Source of the DNA: an uncultured Paracoccaceae bacterium
Lineage (GTDB): Bacteria; Pseudomonadota; Alphaproteobacteria; Rhodobacterales; Rhodobacteraceae
Direction of reading: 5' to 3'
Length of the DNA: 64,000 bases
NCBI GenBank assembly: GCA_947492825.1
Contig: CANLNT010000002.1
Location: 442,501 to 506,500, forward strand
Made by a program: the position numbers and the translations under genes. The stretch's first letter is position 1; each line of letters opens with the position of its first letter. Under the pieces are notes generated by a model that worked only from the letters and a program-made list of their open reading frames with translations, was not told the origin of the DNA and made no database searches. Positions 25,910 through 35,473 of the stretch are shown piece after piece.

Positions 25910-27460
25910 ATGACTCAATTTAGCAGACGCGGTCTACTTAAGACCGGTGTTGCTGCAGGTGTGCTTGGCCTAACTGGCCTGCCACTGCGCGCGCAAACCA
26001 GAGGCGGTAAACTGACCGCCGGTCTGGGTGGCGCCAACACATCCGATAGCTGGGATGGCCGGACACATTCAGACATCTTCATGATCGCCTCCGCACACGG
26101 CTGTGTGTTCGACTGCCTGACCGAAGTTGCCGCTGATGGTAGCCTGCAGGGCGAACTGGCCGAAAGCTGGGAAGCGTCTGCCGACGCCAAGACCTGGACA
26201 TTCAACCTGCGCCAGGGCGTGACGTTCCATGACGGCAAGGCGTTTGGCGCGGACGACGTGATTGCGTCGCTGCAAATGCACACAGGTGAGGAATCGAAGT
26301 CCGCCGCCAAGCCGATTGTTGAAGCCATCACCGAAATGAAGAAGATGGGCGAGCATCAGGTGCAGTTCACGCTTGCCTCTGGCAACGCTGACTTCCCTTA
26401 TCTGATGAGCGATTACCACATCCTGATGTTCCCAGCGGGCAACATCGAGAACGCTATCGCACAGGGCATCGGTACGGGTCTCTATAGCGTTGTGGCGTTT
26501 GATCCGGGCGTCCGCTTTGTCGGTAAGCGCGTTGATGGTCACTATAAGGGTGACAGCGCGGGCTTCTTTGACGAGGTCGAATACATCGCGATCAACGACA
26601 ACACTGCGCGGATGAACGCACTGATGACCGGTCAGGTTGATGCGATCAACCGGATCGACTTTAAGACCGAGGCGCTTCTGAAGGCGAACCCGAACCTGCG
26701 TATTCAGGAAGTGACAGGCAACCAGCACTATAGCTTCCCAATGCTGACAGACACATCACCGTTCAACGATGTGAATGTGCGACGCGCGCTGAAGTACGGC
26801 ATCAACCGTCAGGAGTTGGTCGACAAGATTCTGCTAGGCCACGGTGCCGTTGGTAACGATACGCCCATCGGGCCTGCAAACCAGTACTATCACGCCGGAA
26901 TGGAACAGCTGGAGTTCGATGCCGACAAGGCAAAGTTCTACCTTAAAGAAGCTGGTTTGGACTCGCTTGATGTTGATCTGAGCGCGTCGAATGCGGCCTT
27001 TGAAGGTGCCGTTGATGCAGCACAGCTTTATCAGGCGTCTGCGGCCGGGGCCGGTATCAACATCAACGTGGTACAGGAACCTGCTGATGGCTACTGGTCC
27101 AACGTCTGGCTGAAAAAGTCGTTCTGTGCCTGCTACTGGTCAGGTCGTGCGACCGAAGACTGGATGTTCGCGACGGCCTATGAGGCTGGCGTGCCGTGGA
27201 ATGACAGCCAGTGGGACGAGAAAGACAGCGCCCGCTTCCAAGAGCTGCTGTTGAGCGCACGTGCAGAGCTGGACAGCGACAAGCGCCGTGAGCAGTACCA
27301 TGAAATGCAGCAGATCCTGCGTGACGATGGTGGTGTTCTGGTGCCGATGTTTGCCAACTATGTGCAGGCGGTGAACAACCGCATCGTGTCGCCAGACACG
27401 GTTGGTAACCTGTGGCAGATGGATAACGCCCGCATGGCCGAGCGTTGGTCTGTGGCGTAA
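25910..27460 (+). CDS. Peptide-type ABC transporter substrate-binding protein
   Basis: A 516-residue family 5 extracellular binding protein. The N-terminus SRRGLLKTGVAAGVLGLTG is a twin-arginine signal, so the protein is probably exported folded by Tat. Family segments: GELAESWEASADAKTWTF, LRQGVTFHDGKAFGADDV, INRQELVDKILLGHGAVGND. GGGAGAAAAC precedes the ATG. It is the last gene of the importer operon, followed by a good terminator; separate, strong translation would give the usual binding-protein excess. Confidence 0.88.
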   Translation: MTQFSRRGLLKTGVAAGVLGLTGLPLRAQTRGGKLTAGLGGANTSDSWDGRTHSDIFMIASAHGCVFDCLTEVAADGSLQGELAESWEASADAKTWTFNLRQGVTFHDGKAFGADDVIASLQMHTGEESKSAAKPIVEAITEMKKMGEHQVQFTLASGNADFPYLMSDYHILMFPAGNIENAIAQGIGTGLYSVVAFDPGVRFVGKRVDGHYKGDSAGFFDEVEYIAINDNTARMNALMTGQVDAINRIDFKTEALLKANPNLRIQEVTGNQHYSFPMLTDTSPFNDVNVRRALKYGINRQELVDKILLGHGAVGNDTPIGPANQYYHAGMEQLEFDADKAKFYLKEAGLDSLDVDLSASNAAFEGAVDAAQLYQASAAGAGININVVQEPADGYWSNVWLKKSFCACYWSGRATEDWMFATAYEAGVPWNDSQWDEKDSARFQELLLSARAELDSDKRREQYHEMQQILRDDGGVLVPMFANYVQAVNNRIVSPDTVGNLWQMDNARMAERWSVA

Positions 27461-27483
27461 GCTAAACGGAAACAATCAAGGTG

Positions 27484-27515
27484 AACGCCCCGCCATTGTG
27501 CGGGGCGTTTGCATT
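27484..27515 (+). terminator. Rho-independent terminator of the peptide importer operon
   Basis: A perfect 10-bp stem AACGCCCCGC / GCGGGGCGTT with loop CATTGT, followed by TTTGCATTTTC, 23 bases after the binding-protein stop. Confidence 0.85.
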
Positions 27516-27614
27516 TTCAGGCCAAAAAACCCCCCGATTTCTTGCTGATCGTCCGAATGCCGCCGCAATTCGTTGCTAATTGATTAACTAGTTTTACGTG
27601 TTTCGGAGGCCATT

Positions 27615-28232
27615 TTGGCTCATTTTCAGCGAAATTGGGGATTTCACCTGCGTGCGGGTAAATCGTTTGTCACGGGCGCAGTTACGATTGCGTTGCTGGT
27701 CGTTGGTGGGCCTGTTGTTGCGGATAACTCGGGCAAGGCTTCTGCCCGCACTGTGCAGAGCATTTCGTCCGTCGGAGCATCGGGACAAGGGTCGCGGGAT
27801 GGCGGCGTGATGGCCAGCGCCCCTGCACCGACCGTTCAAACGTCATCGGTTTTGCAGGCCGCTGCGTCGAACCAGGCGGGTCGGGCGGCCAATTCGCGCG
27901 AGCGGAGTTCTGGGCACCGGGTCAACCATCAGGCGAAGATTCAACTGATGCACAAGATGACACGGTTGGTGCAGTCGTCGCGCATTCGTCTGGAACGGTT
28001 GCACGCGGACTATCAGACGCTGGCAAACATGTCAGAGGCCGAAAAGCTGCAAGCCTTCCCCGAAGGTGATCACTTTGGCCATCTGCAGGCTGCCGCGATT
28101 CGTTATAATACCTCGGTCGAGGTGTATTATATGGCGGTGGCACAGCAGGATGTTGCCAAGGCCGCATTGACTGGTGGTCAGGCGCTTAGCGGCGGTGTGG
28201 TTGAAGAATTGAACGCCCTATTGGGGCAATAA
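27615..28232 (+). CDS. Exported helical protein of unknown function
   Basis: A 205-residue protein starting at TTG 27615, five bases after a strong GGAGG. Residues ~18-36 ([19 protein letters not shown]) form a signal peptide. Residues 40-105 are Ser/Ala/Gly/Gln-rich and probably disordered; residues 105-205 are predicted helical, with [20 protein letters not shown] and a long helix to the C-terminus. No cysteine and no known motif. It stands alone between the importer terminator and the rimP leader. I do not recognise a family. Confidence 0.65.
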   Translation: MAHFQRNWGFHLRAGKSFVTGAVTIALLVVGGPVVADNSGKASARTVQSISSVGASGQGSRDGGVMASAPAPTVQTSSVLQAAASNQAGRAANSRERSSGHRVNHQAKIQLMHKMTRLVQSSRIRLERLHADYQTLANMSEAEKLQAFPEGDHFGHLQAAAIRYNTSVEVYYMAVAQQDVAKAALTGGQALSGGVVEELNALLGQ

Positions 28233-28243
28233 ACACAGGGGCC

Positions 28244-28272
28244 TTGCGGAAGGCGGACGCTTGGCCTATATC
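28244..28272 (+). promoter_or_regulatory. Candidate promoter of the rimP-nusA-infB operon
   Basis: TTGCGG (28244-28249), a 17-base spacer and TATATC (28267-28272) form a good vegetative promoter 12 bases after the preceding stop codon. Transcription would start near 28279. Confidence 0.5.
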
Positions 28273-28325
28273 CCTTGCAACAGCGGCGTGCTGGCCTCCA
28301 CCCCCAGCGCCCACCGGAAATCACA

Positions 28326-28348
28326 ACGGGCCGCGCGCCCGTTTTTTT
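28326..28348 (+). terminator. Leader terminator (possible attenuator) before rimP
   Basis: ACGGGC (28326-28331) pairs with GCCCGT (28337-28342), followed by a run of seven T including the last stem base. It lies about 50 bases after the predicted transcription start and 16 bases before the rimP start. Upstream in the leader, GGCG/CTGG (28285-28294) can pair with CCAGCGCC (28304-28311). Confidence 0.65.
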
Positions 28349-28363
28349 GTGCTTGGAGAGCGC

Positions 28364-28996
28364 ATGACCGACATGATCGCCAAAGCGGCCATTGACCGCC
28401 GGATCACAGAGATCATCACACCCGTTGTCGAGGACATGGGGTTTGAGATCGTGCGCGTGCGGTTGATGAGCGGCAAGGAAAGCACGCTGCAGGTTATGGC
28501 GCAGAAACCCGATGGGACGATTGAGGTTGATGAATGCGGCCAGATCAGCACGGCGATCTCTGCCGTTCTGGACGTTGAAGACCCGATATTGGATGCCTAT
28601 AACCTTGAAGTCAGCAGCCCCGGAATTGACCGCCCGCTGACCCGGTTGAAGGACTTTGACCAATGGCAAGGCTTTGAGGCCAAGATCGAAACCGAAGAGC
28701 TGATCGACGGCCGTCGCAGGTTCAAGGGCCCGCTTGCCGGTGTCGAAGGCGACGAGGTGCTGATCGACATTGAAGAGGGCACAATTGGTCTGAAGTTTGC
28801 ATGGCTGACCGACGCGAAGCTGGTGCTAACCGATGAGTTGATCCGCGATGTGCTCAAGGGCCGCAAAGATGCGGGCCAGATCGACGAAAGCCAGTTCGAC
28901 GAGATCGAGACGATTATCGACAGTGATGAAAATGTTGCCCCGTCCAAGACGGGCAAATCCAAGAAACGCCCAAGCGCGAACAAGGAGAAAACCTGA
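28364..28996 (+). CDS. rimP: Ribosome maturation factor RimP
   Basis: A 210-residue protein needed for 30S subunit maturation. The N-terminal alpha/beta domain ([32 protein letters not shown]) and the C-terminal SH3-like domain ([20 protein letters not shown]) are present; a charged tail ends in [15 protein letters not shown] 28364 has GGAGAG upstream; the longer in-frame reading from 28244 runs through the terminator and is rejected. TGATG couples it to nusA. Confidence 0.93.
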   Translation: MTDMIAKAAIDRRITEIITPVVEDMGFEIVRVRLMSGKESTLQVMAQKPDGTIEVDECGQISTAISAVLDVEDPILDAYNLEVSSPGIDRPLTRLKDFDQWQGFEAKIETEELIDGRRRFKGPLAGVEGDEVLIDIEEGTIGLKFAWLTDAKLVLTDELIRDVLKGRKDAGQIDESQFDEIETIIDSDENVAPSKTGKSKKRPSANKEKT

Positions 28997-30618
28997 TGGC
29001 AATTACCTCTGCCAACCAGTTGGAGCTTTTGCAGACAGCCGAGGCCGTGGCCCGCGAAAAGATGATCGACCCCAATCTGGTGGTCGAAGCGATGGAAGAA
29101 TCGCTCGCCCGGGCTGCCAAGTCCCGCTATGGCGCGGAAATGGACATTCGTGTGTCGATTGATCGCAAGACAGGTCGTGCGACGTTTACCCGTGTGCGGA
29201 CTGTGGTCGAGGACGAAGAGCTTGAGAACTATCAGGCGGAATTCACCGTTGAGCAGGCCAAGCAGTACATGGAAAACCCTGAGGTCGGTCAGCAGCTGAT
29301 CGAAGAGGTGCCACCGGTCGAGCTGGGCCGGATTGCCGCGCAGAGCGCTAAGCAGGTGATCCTGCAAAAGGTGCGCGAAGCTGAGCGGGACAAGCAGTTT
29401 GAGGAATTCAAGGACCGCGCTGGTACGATCATAAACGCGATGGTCAAGCGCGAGGAATACGGCAACGTCATCGTCGATGTGGGCGCTGGCGAAGCGATCC
29501 TGCGCCGCAATGAGAAGATCGGGCGGGAGGCATATCGCCCCAACGACCGCATCCGGTGTTTCATCAAGGACGTGCGCCGCGAACAGCGCGGGCCGCAAAT
29601 CTTCCTAAGCCGCACCGCGCCAGAGTTCATGGCCGAGTTGTTCAAGATGGAAGTGCCGGAAATCTATGAAGGCATCATCGAGATCAAAGCCGTGGCCCGT
29701 GACCCCGGTTCACGCGCCAAGATTGCTGTTATTTCCTATGACGGGTCGATTGATCCTGTGGGCGCTTGTGTCGGTATGCGGGGTTCGCGCGTGCAGGCCG
29801 TTGTGAACGAGCTGCAAGGCGAGAAGATCGACATCATCCCGTGGAACGAAGACATGCCGACGTTCTTGGTGAACGCGCTTCAGCCAGCTGAGGTCAGCAA
29901 GGTGGTTCTGGATGAGGAAGCCGGCAAGATCGAAGTTGTTGTGCCGGAAGAGCAGTTGAGCCTTGCGATTGGTCGCCGGGGTCAGAATGTGCGTCTGGCA
30001 TCGCAGCTGACGGGGTTGGATATCGACATCCTGACTGAGGAAGAAGAATCCAAGCGCCGTCAGGCCGAATTCGAGGTGCGGACGAAATTGTTCGTTGATG
30101 CCCTTGATCTGGACGAGTTCTTTGCCCAACTTCTGGTGTCCGAAGGCTTTACCAACCTAGAAGAAGTGGCCTACGTCGAAGTTGAAGAACTGCTAGTCAT
30201 TGAAGGTGTTGACGAAGGCACTGCAAGTGAATTGCAGGCCCGGGCCCGCGACTATCTGGAAGCGATCAACAACAAGGCGATGGAAAACGCTCGTGCGCTG
30301 GGCGTTGAAGACAGCCTTGTGAACTTTGAGGGGCTGACGCCGCTGATGATCGAAGCGCTGGCAAATGACGGTGTGAAGACGCTGGAAGACTTTGCGACCT
30401 GCGCCGACTGGGAACTGGCCGGTGGCTGGACCACAATCGACGGTGAGCGGAGCAAAGACGATGGTGTGCTAGAGCCGTTTGACGTTAGCCTTGAAGAGGC
30501 GCAGGATATGGTCATGACAGCCCGCGTGATGCTGGGCTGGGTCGATCCGGCAGAGCTTGAAGCCGCTGCGGCGGAAGAAGGTGAAGAAGAAGCAGAAAAC
30601 GCGGAGGCGGAGGCCTGA
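28996..30618 (+). CDS. nusA: Transcription termination/antitermination factor NusA
   Basis: A 540-residue RNA polymerase-associated factor. In order: N-terminal polymerase-binding domain (1-~130), S1 domain (around NVIVDVGAGEAILRRNEKIG), KH1/KH2 (VGACVGMRGSRVQAVVNEL, SLAIGRRGQNVRLASQL), and C-terminal helical repeats (LEEVAYVEVEELLVIEGVD and later), as in proteobacterial NusA with an acidic tail rich in Glu/Ala. Translationally coupled to rimP. NusA may control the attenuator-like leader before the operon. Confidence 0.95.
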   Translation: MAITSANQLELLQTAEAVAREKMIDPNLVVEAMEESLARAAKSRYGAEMDIRVSIDRKTGRATFTRVRTVVEDEELENYQAEFTVEQAKQYMENPEVGQQLIEEVPPVELGRIAAQSAKQVILQKVREAERDKQFEEFKDRAGTIINAMVKREEYGNVIVDVGAGEAILRRNEKIGREAYRPNDRIRCFIKDVRREQRGPQIFLSRTAPEFMAELFKMEVPEIYEGIIEIKAVARDPGSRAKIAVISYDGSIDPVGACVGMRGSRVQAVVNELQGEKIDIIPWNEDMPTFLVNALQPAEVSKVVLDEEAGKIEVVVPEEQLSLAIGRRGQNVRLASQLTGLDIDILTEEEESKRRQAEFEVRTKLFVDALDLDEFFAQLLVSEGFTNLEEVAYVEVEELLVIEGVDEGTASELQARARDYLEAINNKAMENARALGVEDSLVNFEGLTPLMIEALANDGVKTLEDFATCADWELAGGWTTIDGERSKDDGVLEPFDVSLEEAQDMVMTARVMLGWVDPAELEAAAAEEGEEEAENAEAEA

Positions 30619-30638
30619 TGGGCCTCTGACCGGACGCG

Positions 30639-31265
30639 ATGACGCGGGGCGGAGCCAAAAAGAGCCGAGACGATGGGCCGGAACGCCGGTGCATTGTCAC
30701 GGGTGAAAGCCAGCCCACGTCCGGGCTGATCCGCTTTGTTGTCGGTCCCGACAACAGCGTGGTGCCGGATGTACTGGGCAAGCTGCCGGGTCGCGGCATG
30801 TACGTCAGTGCCGACCGCGCCGCGCTTGAAGTGGCCAGCAAAGGCCAGTTCAGCCGGTCTGCAAAACAGTCCGTCACGGTGCCGGAAGGTTTGGCAGAGG
30901 AAGTTGAACGACAGTTGGCGCGCCGGGTCGTTGATCTGCTCGCGCTGGCTCGCAAGGCAGGGCTTGCCGTGTGCGGGTTCGAGAAGGTTAAGGGCTGGCT
31001 TGCCGGGGGTGAGCGGGTCCGGGTTCTGTTACAGGCCAGTGACGGGTCTGAGCGGGGCAAAACAAAACTGTGGACGCCCGAAGGGACCCGATATTACGGG
31101 TGTTTGACATCCGCCGAATTGGGTTTGGCATTTGGGCGGCAAAGTGTGATACATGGCGCGCTCGCCACTGGCGGACTCAGCAACCGTGTTGTAGAGGAAG
31201 CCGCAAAGCTGAGAGGCTTGCGCGAGAATGACGGTGGTAAATCAGCCACCGGGAAGGACAAGTAG
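30639..31265 (+). CDS. RNA-binding protein, YlxR (DUF448) fused to an L7Ae-like domain
   Basis: A 208-residue protein. Residues ~15-90 are the YlxR domain (ERRCIVTGE, GKLPGRGMYVSADR), an RNA-binding fold; residues ~100-190 resemble the L7Ae/L30e fold (LLALARKAGLAVCGFEKV). The position between nusA and infB is conserved across alphaproteobacteria, implying a role in translation or ribosome biogenesis, not yet defined. Confidence 0.88.
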   Translation: MTRGGAKKSRDDGPERRCIVTGESQPTSGLIRFVVGPDNSVVPDVLGKLPGRGMYVSADRAALEVASKGQFSRSAKQSVTVPEGLAEEVERQLARRVVDLLALARKAGLAVCGFEKVKGWLAGGERVRVLLQASDGSERGKTKLWTPEGTRYYGCLTSAELGLAFGRQSVIHGALATGGLSNRVVEEAAKLRGLRENDGGKSATGKDK

Positions 31266-31269
31266 CTAG

Positions 31270-33753
31270 ATGAGCGACAACGACGGCAAAAAGACACTCG
31301 GTCTTGGTGGATCGCGGCCCAGCAATGTAAAGCAAAGCTTTAGCCACGGGCGGACCAAGAACGTCGTGGTGGAAACCAAGCGCAAGCGCGTTGTGGTGCC
31401 CAAGCCGGGCGCGGCAAAGCCTGCCGCTGGTGGTGCATCGACCCCGGTTGGCGGTGATCCGTCCAAGCGGCCTGCAGGCATTTCCGAGGCCGAGCTGGAG
31501 CGCCGGATGAAGGCGCTGGCATTGGCCAAGGCGCGCGAGGCGGAAGAGACCGCCAAGCGCGAGGCCGAGGAAAAGGAACGCGCCGCCGAGCGTGACCGTC
31601 GCCGTGCCGAGGCCGAGGCCAAGGAAGCCGAAGACCGCAAGCGCGAAGAGCGCGCCAAGGCGAAGGCCGAGGAAGAAGAGGCCAAGAAGCGCGCCGCTGC
31701 AACAGCCAAGGCTGCGGCCGCCGCTCCTGCGGCTGCTGCTGTTCCTGGCGAGGCTGCGATTGATCGCCCAACCCGCGCACCCAGCAAGAACGAGCGCGAG
31801 CGCGCCAATCAGGACCGCAACAACAAGCCCGGCAAGGGACGTTCGGATGACGATGGTCGCCGGTCTGGCAAGCTGACGCTGAATGACGCCCTGCGTGGTG
31901 GTGGGGGTCGCCAGAAATCAATGGCCGCCATGAAGCGCAAACAAGAACGCGCGCGCCAAAAGGCGATGGGCGGCAATGTAGAGCGTGAAAAGGTTGTACG
32001 CGACGTGCAATTGCCCGAGGCGATCACAGTCGGCGAATTGGCCAACCGGATGTCCGAGAAGGTGGCTGACGTCGTTAAATCGCTGATGACCAATGGAATC
32101 ATGGCGACACAAACTCAGACGATTGATGCGGATACTGCAGAACTGATCATCGAGGAATTCGGCCACAATGTTGTACGTGTGTCTGATTCTGACGTGGAAG
32201 ATGTGATTGATCAGGTTGACGACAAGGACGATGACCTCAAGCCACGTGCGCCGATCATCACGATTATGGGCCACGTTGACCACGGTAAAACCTCGCTCTT
32301 GGATGCCATTCGCAACGCGCGTGTTGTCGCGGGCGAAGCAGGCGGCATCACGCAGCATATTGGTGCTTATCAGGTGACCACCGAAAGCGGTCAGGTGCTG
32401 AGCTTCCTGGATACTCCGGGCCACGCGGCGTTTACGTCGATGCGGTCACGCGGTGCACAGGTCACCGATATCGTGGTGCTTGTGGTGGCTGCCGACGATG
32501 CGGTCATGCCGCAGACGGTGGAAGCGATCAATCATGCCAAGGCCGCTGAAGTACCGATGATCGTGGCGATCAACAAGATCGACCGCGAGGCGGCGAACCC
32601 CGACAAGGTGCGCACCGACCTGCTGCAACATGAAGTCATTGTTGAGAAGATGTCTGGTGAAGTGCAGGACGTCGAAGTCTCTGCCATTACGGGTCAGGGC
32701 CTGCCAGAACTACTGGAATCCATCGCGCTGCAAGCCGAGATTCTAGAACTGAAGGCGAACCCCGATCGTGCCGCTTCTGGCGCGGTGATCGAGGCCCAGC
32801 TGGACGTGGGTCGTGGCCCTGTTGCCACGGTTTTGGTGCAAAACGGGACCCTGCGGCAGGGCGACATTTTTGTTGTTGGTGAGCAGTGGGGTAAGGTCCG
32901 CGCGCTGATTGATGACAAAGGCGACCGCGTCAAAGAAGCTGGGCCATCGGTGCCAGTTGAAGTGTTGGGCCTGAATGGCACGCCCGAGGCTGGTGACGTT
33001 CTGAACGTAGTCTCTTCCGAAGCACAAGCGCGCGAGATTGCGGAATATCGCGAGAAGTCCGCGAAGGACAAGCGCGCCGCTGCCGGCGCGGCCACCACGC
33101 TGGAACAGCTGATGGCGAACGCCAAGGCGGACGAGAACGTCAGCGAGCTGCCGATTTTGGTGAAAGCCGACGTGCAGGGGTCTGCCGAAGCAATCGTGCA
33201 AGCGATGGAAAAGATCGGCAACGATGAGGTCCGCGTGCGCGTTCTGCATTCAGGCGTTGGCGCGATCACCGAAACGGATATCGGCCTTGCCGAAGCATCT
33301 GGCGCGCCGGTATTCGGGTTCAACGTGCGGGCCAATGCCTCTGCGCGAAATACCGCGAACCAGAAGGGCGTCGAGATCCGGTATTATTCGGTGATCTATG
33401 ACCTTGTGGACGATGTGAAAGCAGCGGCCTCTGGCCTGCTGAGCGCCGAGATCAAGGAAAAGTTCATCGGGTACGCCAACATCAAAGAGGTGTTCAAGGT
33501 CACGGGCGTCGGCAAGGTTGCTGGCTGTCTGGTCACCGAAGGTGTCGCCCGTCGCTCCGCAGGCGTGCGCCTGCTGCGCGACAACGTGGTGATCCATGAA
33601 GGCACGCTGAAGACGCTCAAGCGTTTCAAAGACGAAGTGCCAGAGGTGCAGTCCGGTCAGGAATGCGGCATGGCGTTTGAAAACTACGATGACATCCGAC
33701 CAGAGGACGTAATCGAGATCTTCGAGCGTGAAGAGGTCGAACGGACGCTGTAA
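31270..33753 (+). CDS. infB: Translation initiation factor IF-2
   Basis: An 827-residue GTPase that brings initiator tRNA to the 30S subunit. The first ~220 residues are a low-complexity region rich in Ala/Glu/Lys/Arg (repeats of [11 protein letters not shown] type), then IF2-N, then the G domain with GHVDHGKT at 334-341, DTPGH and NKID, followed by domains II-IV. ATG 31270 lies 4 bases after the upstream stop with AAGGA as ribosome-binding site. Last gene of the operon, followed by a terminator. Confidence 0.96.
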   Translation: MSDNDGKKTLGLGGSRPSNVKQSFSHGRTKNVVVETKRKRVVVPKPGAAKPAAGGASTPVGGDPSKRPAGISEAELERRMKALALAKAREAEETAKREAEEKERAAERDRRRAEAEAKEAEDRKREERAKAKAEEEEAKKRAAATAKAAAAAPAAAAVPGEAAIDRPTRAPSKNERERANQDRNNKPGKGRSDDDGRRSGKLTLNDALRGGGGRQKSMAAMKRKQERARQKAMGGNVEREKVVRDVQLPEAITVGELANRMSEKVADVVKSLMTNGIMATQTQTIDADTAELIIEEFGHNVVRVSDSDVEDVIDQVDDKDDDLKPRAPIITIMGHVDHGKTSLLDAIRNARVVAGEAGGITQHIGAYQVTTESGQVLSFLDTPGHAAFTSMRSRGAQVTDIVVLVVAADDAVMPQTVEAINHAKAAEVPMIVAINKIDREAANPDKVRTDLLQHEVIVEKMSGEVQDVEVSAITGQGLPELLESIALQAEILELKANPDRAASGAVIEAQLDVGRGPVATVLVQNGTLRQGDIFVVGEQWGKVRALIDDKGDRVKEAGPSVPVEVLGLNGTPEAGDVLNVVSSEAQAREIAEYREKSAKDKRAAAGAATTLEQLMANAKADENVSELPILVKADVQGSAEAIVQAMEKIGNDEVRVRVLHSGVGAITETDIGLAEASGAPVFGFNVRANASARNTANQKGVEIRYYSVIYDLVDDVKAAASGLLSAEIKEKFIGYANIKEVFKVTGVGKVAGCLVTEGVARRSAGVRLLRDNVVIHEGTLKTLKRFKDEVPEVQSGQECGMAFENYDDIRPEDVIEIFEREEVERTL

Positions 33754-33774
33754 GCAACGGCATCAGGAAAAACG

Positions 33775-33808
33775 AAGGGCGGTCCAATTGGGCCGCCCTT
33801 TGTCTTTT
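33775..33808 (+). terminator. Rho-independent terminator of infB
   Basis: AAGGGCGG (33775-33782) pairs with CCGCCCTT (33793-33800); TTGTCTTTT follows. It lies about 20 bases after the infB stop. Confidence 0.8.
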
Positions 33809-33814
33809 GGTGGG

Positions 33815-33859
33815 CAAAACCCTTTGAAGGGTTTTGGGCAGAGTTTTCGAAAACTCTGC
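33815..33859. repeat. Two adjacent perfect 22-base palindromes
   Basis: CAAAACCCTT-TG-AAGGGTTTTG at 33815-33836 is followed after one base by a fully self-complementary 22-mer at 33838-33859 (arms GCAGAGTTTTC/GAAAACTCTGC). They sit between convergent infB and mutT, 4 bases from the mutT stop, and can serve as a terminator on the minus strand. From memory, similar palindrome pairs occur between genes in other Rhodobacteraceae genomes. Confidence 0.75.
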
Positions 33860-33863
33860 GCCC

Positions 33864-34262
33864 TCAGAGCCAATCGCGCAGGATCGGGATCAGGGGTACG
33901 TCTGCCGCGGGCATCGGGTAGTCGCGCAATTGGTTGGCGCGGACCCATTTGAGGTCTTGGCCTTCGCGAGATTGTGGGGTGCCCTCCCATTTGCGGCAGG
34001 CAAAAAGTGGCATCAGAAGGTGAAAATCGTCGTAAGTGTGACTGGCGAAGGTCAGCGGCGCGAGGCAGCTGGCCCAAGTGTTGATGCCGAGTTCTTCCTC
34101 TAACTCGCGGATCAGGGCGACCTCCGGTGTTTCGCCGGGTTCAACCTTTCCGCCCGGAAACTCCCACAGACCCGCCATTGACTTGCCTTCGGGTCGTTGG
34201 GCAAGCAGCACACGCCCGTCGACGTCGATCAGCGCAACGGCAGAGACCAGAAGTGTTTTCAA
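33864..34262 (-). CDS. mutT: MutT/NUDIX pyrophosphohydrolase
   Basis: A 132-residue NUDIX hydrolase. The NUDIX box GGKVEPGETPEVALIRELEEEL is complete (G-x5-E-x7-REUxEE pattern), and the surroundings (LLAQRPEGKSMAGLWEFPG) match MutT, the 8-oxo-dGTP cleaner. The start is TTG 34262: it overlaps the argJ stop as TTGA, and upstream codons lie within argJ. Residue count then matches MutT exactly. Translationally coupled to argJ. Confidence 0.87.
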   Translation of the reverse strand: MKTLLVSAVALIDVDGRVLLAQRPEGKSMAGLWEFPGGKVEPGETPEVALIRELEEELGINTWASCLAPLTFASHTYDDFHLLMPLFACRKWEGTPQSREGQDLKWVRANQLRDYPMPAADVPLIPILRDWL

Positions 34263-35473
34263 GACCGGTAGTCCGCGTTGATCGTGATGTAGCCATGGGT
34301 CAGATCGCAGGTCCAAACAGTGCTGGTGCCGGTGCCAATTCCAAGGTCGATGCCGATGGTAATGTTCTGACCCTTCATATGTGCGGCACCAGCCTCTTCG
34401 GTGTAGCTGGCCGCAACCCAGCCGTTTTCGGCCACAAGAACATCGCCAAAGGTGATTTGCAGGCGGTCGCGGTCAGCGTAAGCACCGGATTTTCCAACCG
34501 CCATGACGATGCGGCCCCAGTTTGGATCCTCGCCCGCGATGGCGGTTTTGACCAGTGGGGAATTGGCGGTTGCCATCGCGACCAGTCGGGCATCTGCGTC
34601 AGATGCCGCACCGGTCACGTTGATCGTCACGAACTTTGTCGCACCTTCGCCGTCTTTGACGACCTGATGGGACAAATCCAGCATCACGTCATGCAAGGCC
34701 GCCTCGAACCCCGGATCGCCCTGCACATCCGCGCCAGTTGCACCGGTGGCGGCGATGATTAACGTATCAGAGGTGGAAGTATCGCTGTCGACGGTGATGT
34801 TGTTGAAGGTCTTGTCGGTCAGGCGCGTCAGCATGGCTTGCAAGTCGGGCTGAGCGATCTGGGCATCTGTGAAGATGTAAACCAACATCGTTGCCATGTC
34901 AGGCGCGATCATGCCGGACCCCTTGGCGATACCGGCAATCTGCACGGTCTTGCCGCCAATGTTGCACTGTGCGGTTGCCCCTTTGGCAAAGGTGTCGGTA
35001 GTCATAATCGCGCGGGCGGCTTGAGCGATGCCAGACGGGGTTTGTCCGGCGATAAGGTCATCGATCTTGGCGGTGATCCGGTCGTCAGGCAGGGGTTCAC
35101 CAATGACGCCTGTTGATGCAGTGAAGACGCGGTTTTCATTAAGGCCGGCTTTGGCCGCCACGGCGGCACAGATGCGTGCAACAGAGCCATCACCGGCCTT
35201 GCCGGTGAAGGCGTTGGAGTTGCCGGAATTGACGATGATCGCCGCACCGCCGTCCGCTGCAAGCCCAGTCTTGGCCTGACAATCCAGCACATTGGCGGAC
35301 CGTGTCGCGGAACGGGTATAGACCCCGGCAACGGTGCTGCCGGGCGCCAGAAGGGCCAACATTACATCCGTGCGGCCCGCGTATTTCACGCCTGCGGACG
35401 CACTGGCAAAGGTCACGCCGTCAATGACGGGCAGGTCAGGAAACGCTGCTGGGGCAAGGGGTGAGATGGTCAT
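34259..35473 (-). CDS. argJ: Bifunctional glutamate N-acetyltransferase / ornithine acetyltransferase
   Basis: A 404-residue self-processing enzyme of arginine biosynthesis that transfers acetyl from acetylornithine to glutamate. The autocleavage motif KGSGMIAPDMATML is present, with Thr195 as the new N-terminal nucleophile after cleavage at Ala194-Thr195. GVTFASASAGVKY and the C-terminal CDLTHGYITINADYRS are family-typical. It follows the parvulin gene with a one-base overlap (35473) and is coupled to mutT. Confidence 0.95.
   Translation of the reverse strand: MTISPLAPAAFPDLPVIDGVTFASASAGVKYAGRTDVMLALLAPGSTVAGVYTRSATRSANVLDCQAKTGLAADGGAAIIVNSGNSNAFTGKAGDGSVARICAAVAAKAGLNENRVFTASTGVIGEPLPDDRITAKIDDLIAGQTPSGIAQAARAIMTTDTFAKGATAQCNIGGKTVQIAGIAKGSGMIAPDMATMLVYIFTDAQIAQPDLQAMLTRLTDKTFNNITVDSDTSTSDTLIIAATGATGADVQGDPGFEAALHDVMLDLSHQVVKDGEGATKFVTINVTGAASDADARLVAMATANSPLVKTAIAGEDPNWGRIVMAVGKSGAYADRDRLQITFGDVLVAENGWVAASYTEEAGAAHMKGQNITIGIDLGIGTGTSTVWTCDLTHGYITINADYRS

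Noticed and set aside
28244-28363. Upstream extension of rimP beginning at 28244
   Set aside because: It would be translated through a terminator hairpin and T-run, and residues before ATG 28364 do not resemble RimP.
33815-33859. CRISPR-like unit
   Set aside because: The two palindromes differ from each other, have only a one-base spacer and there is no cas gene.
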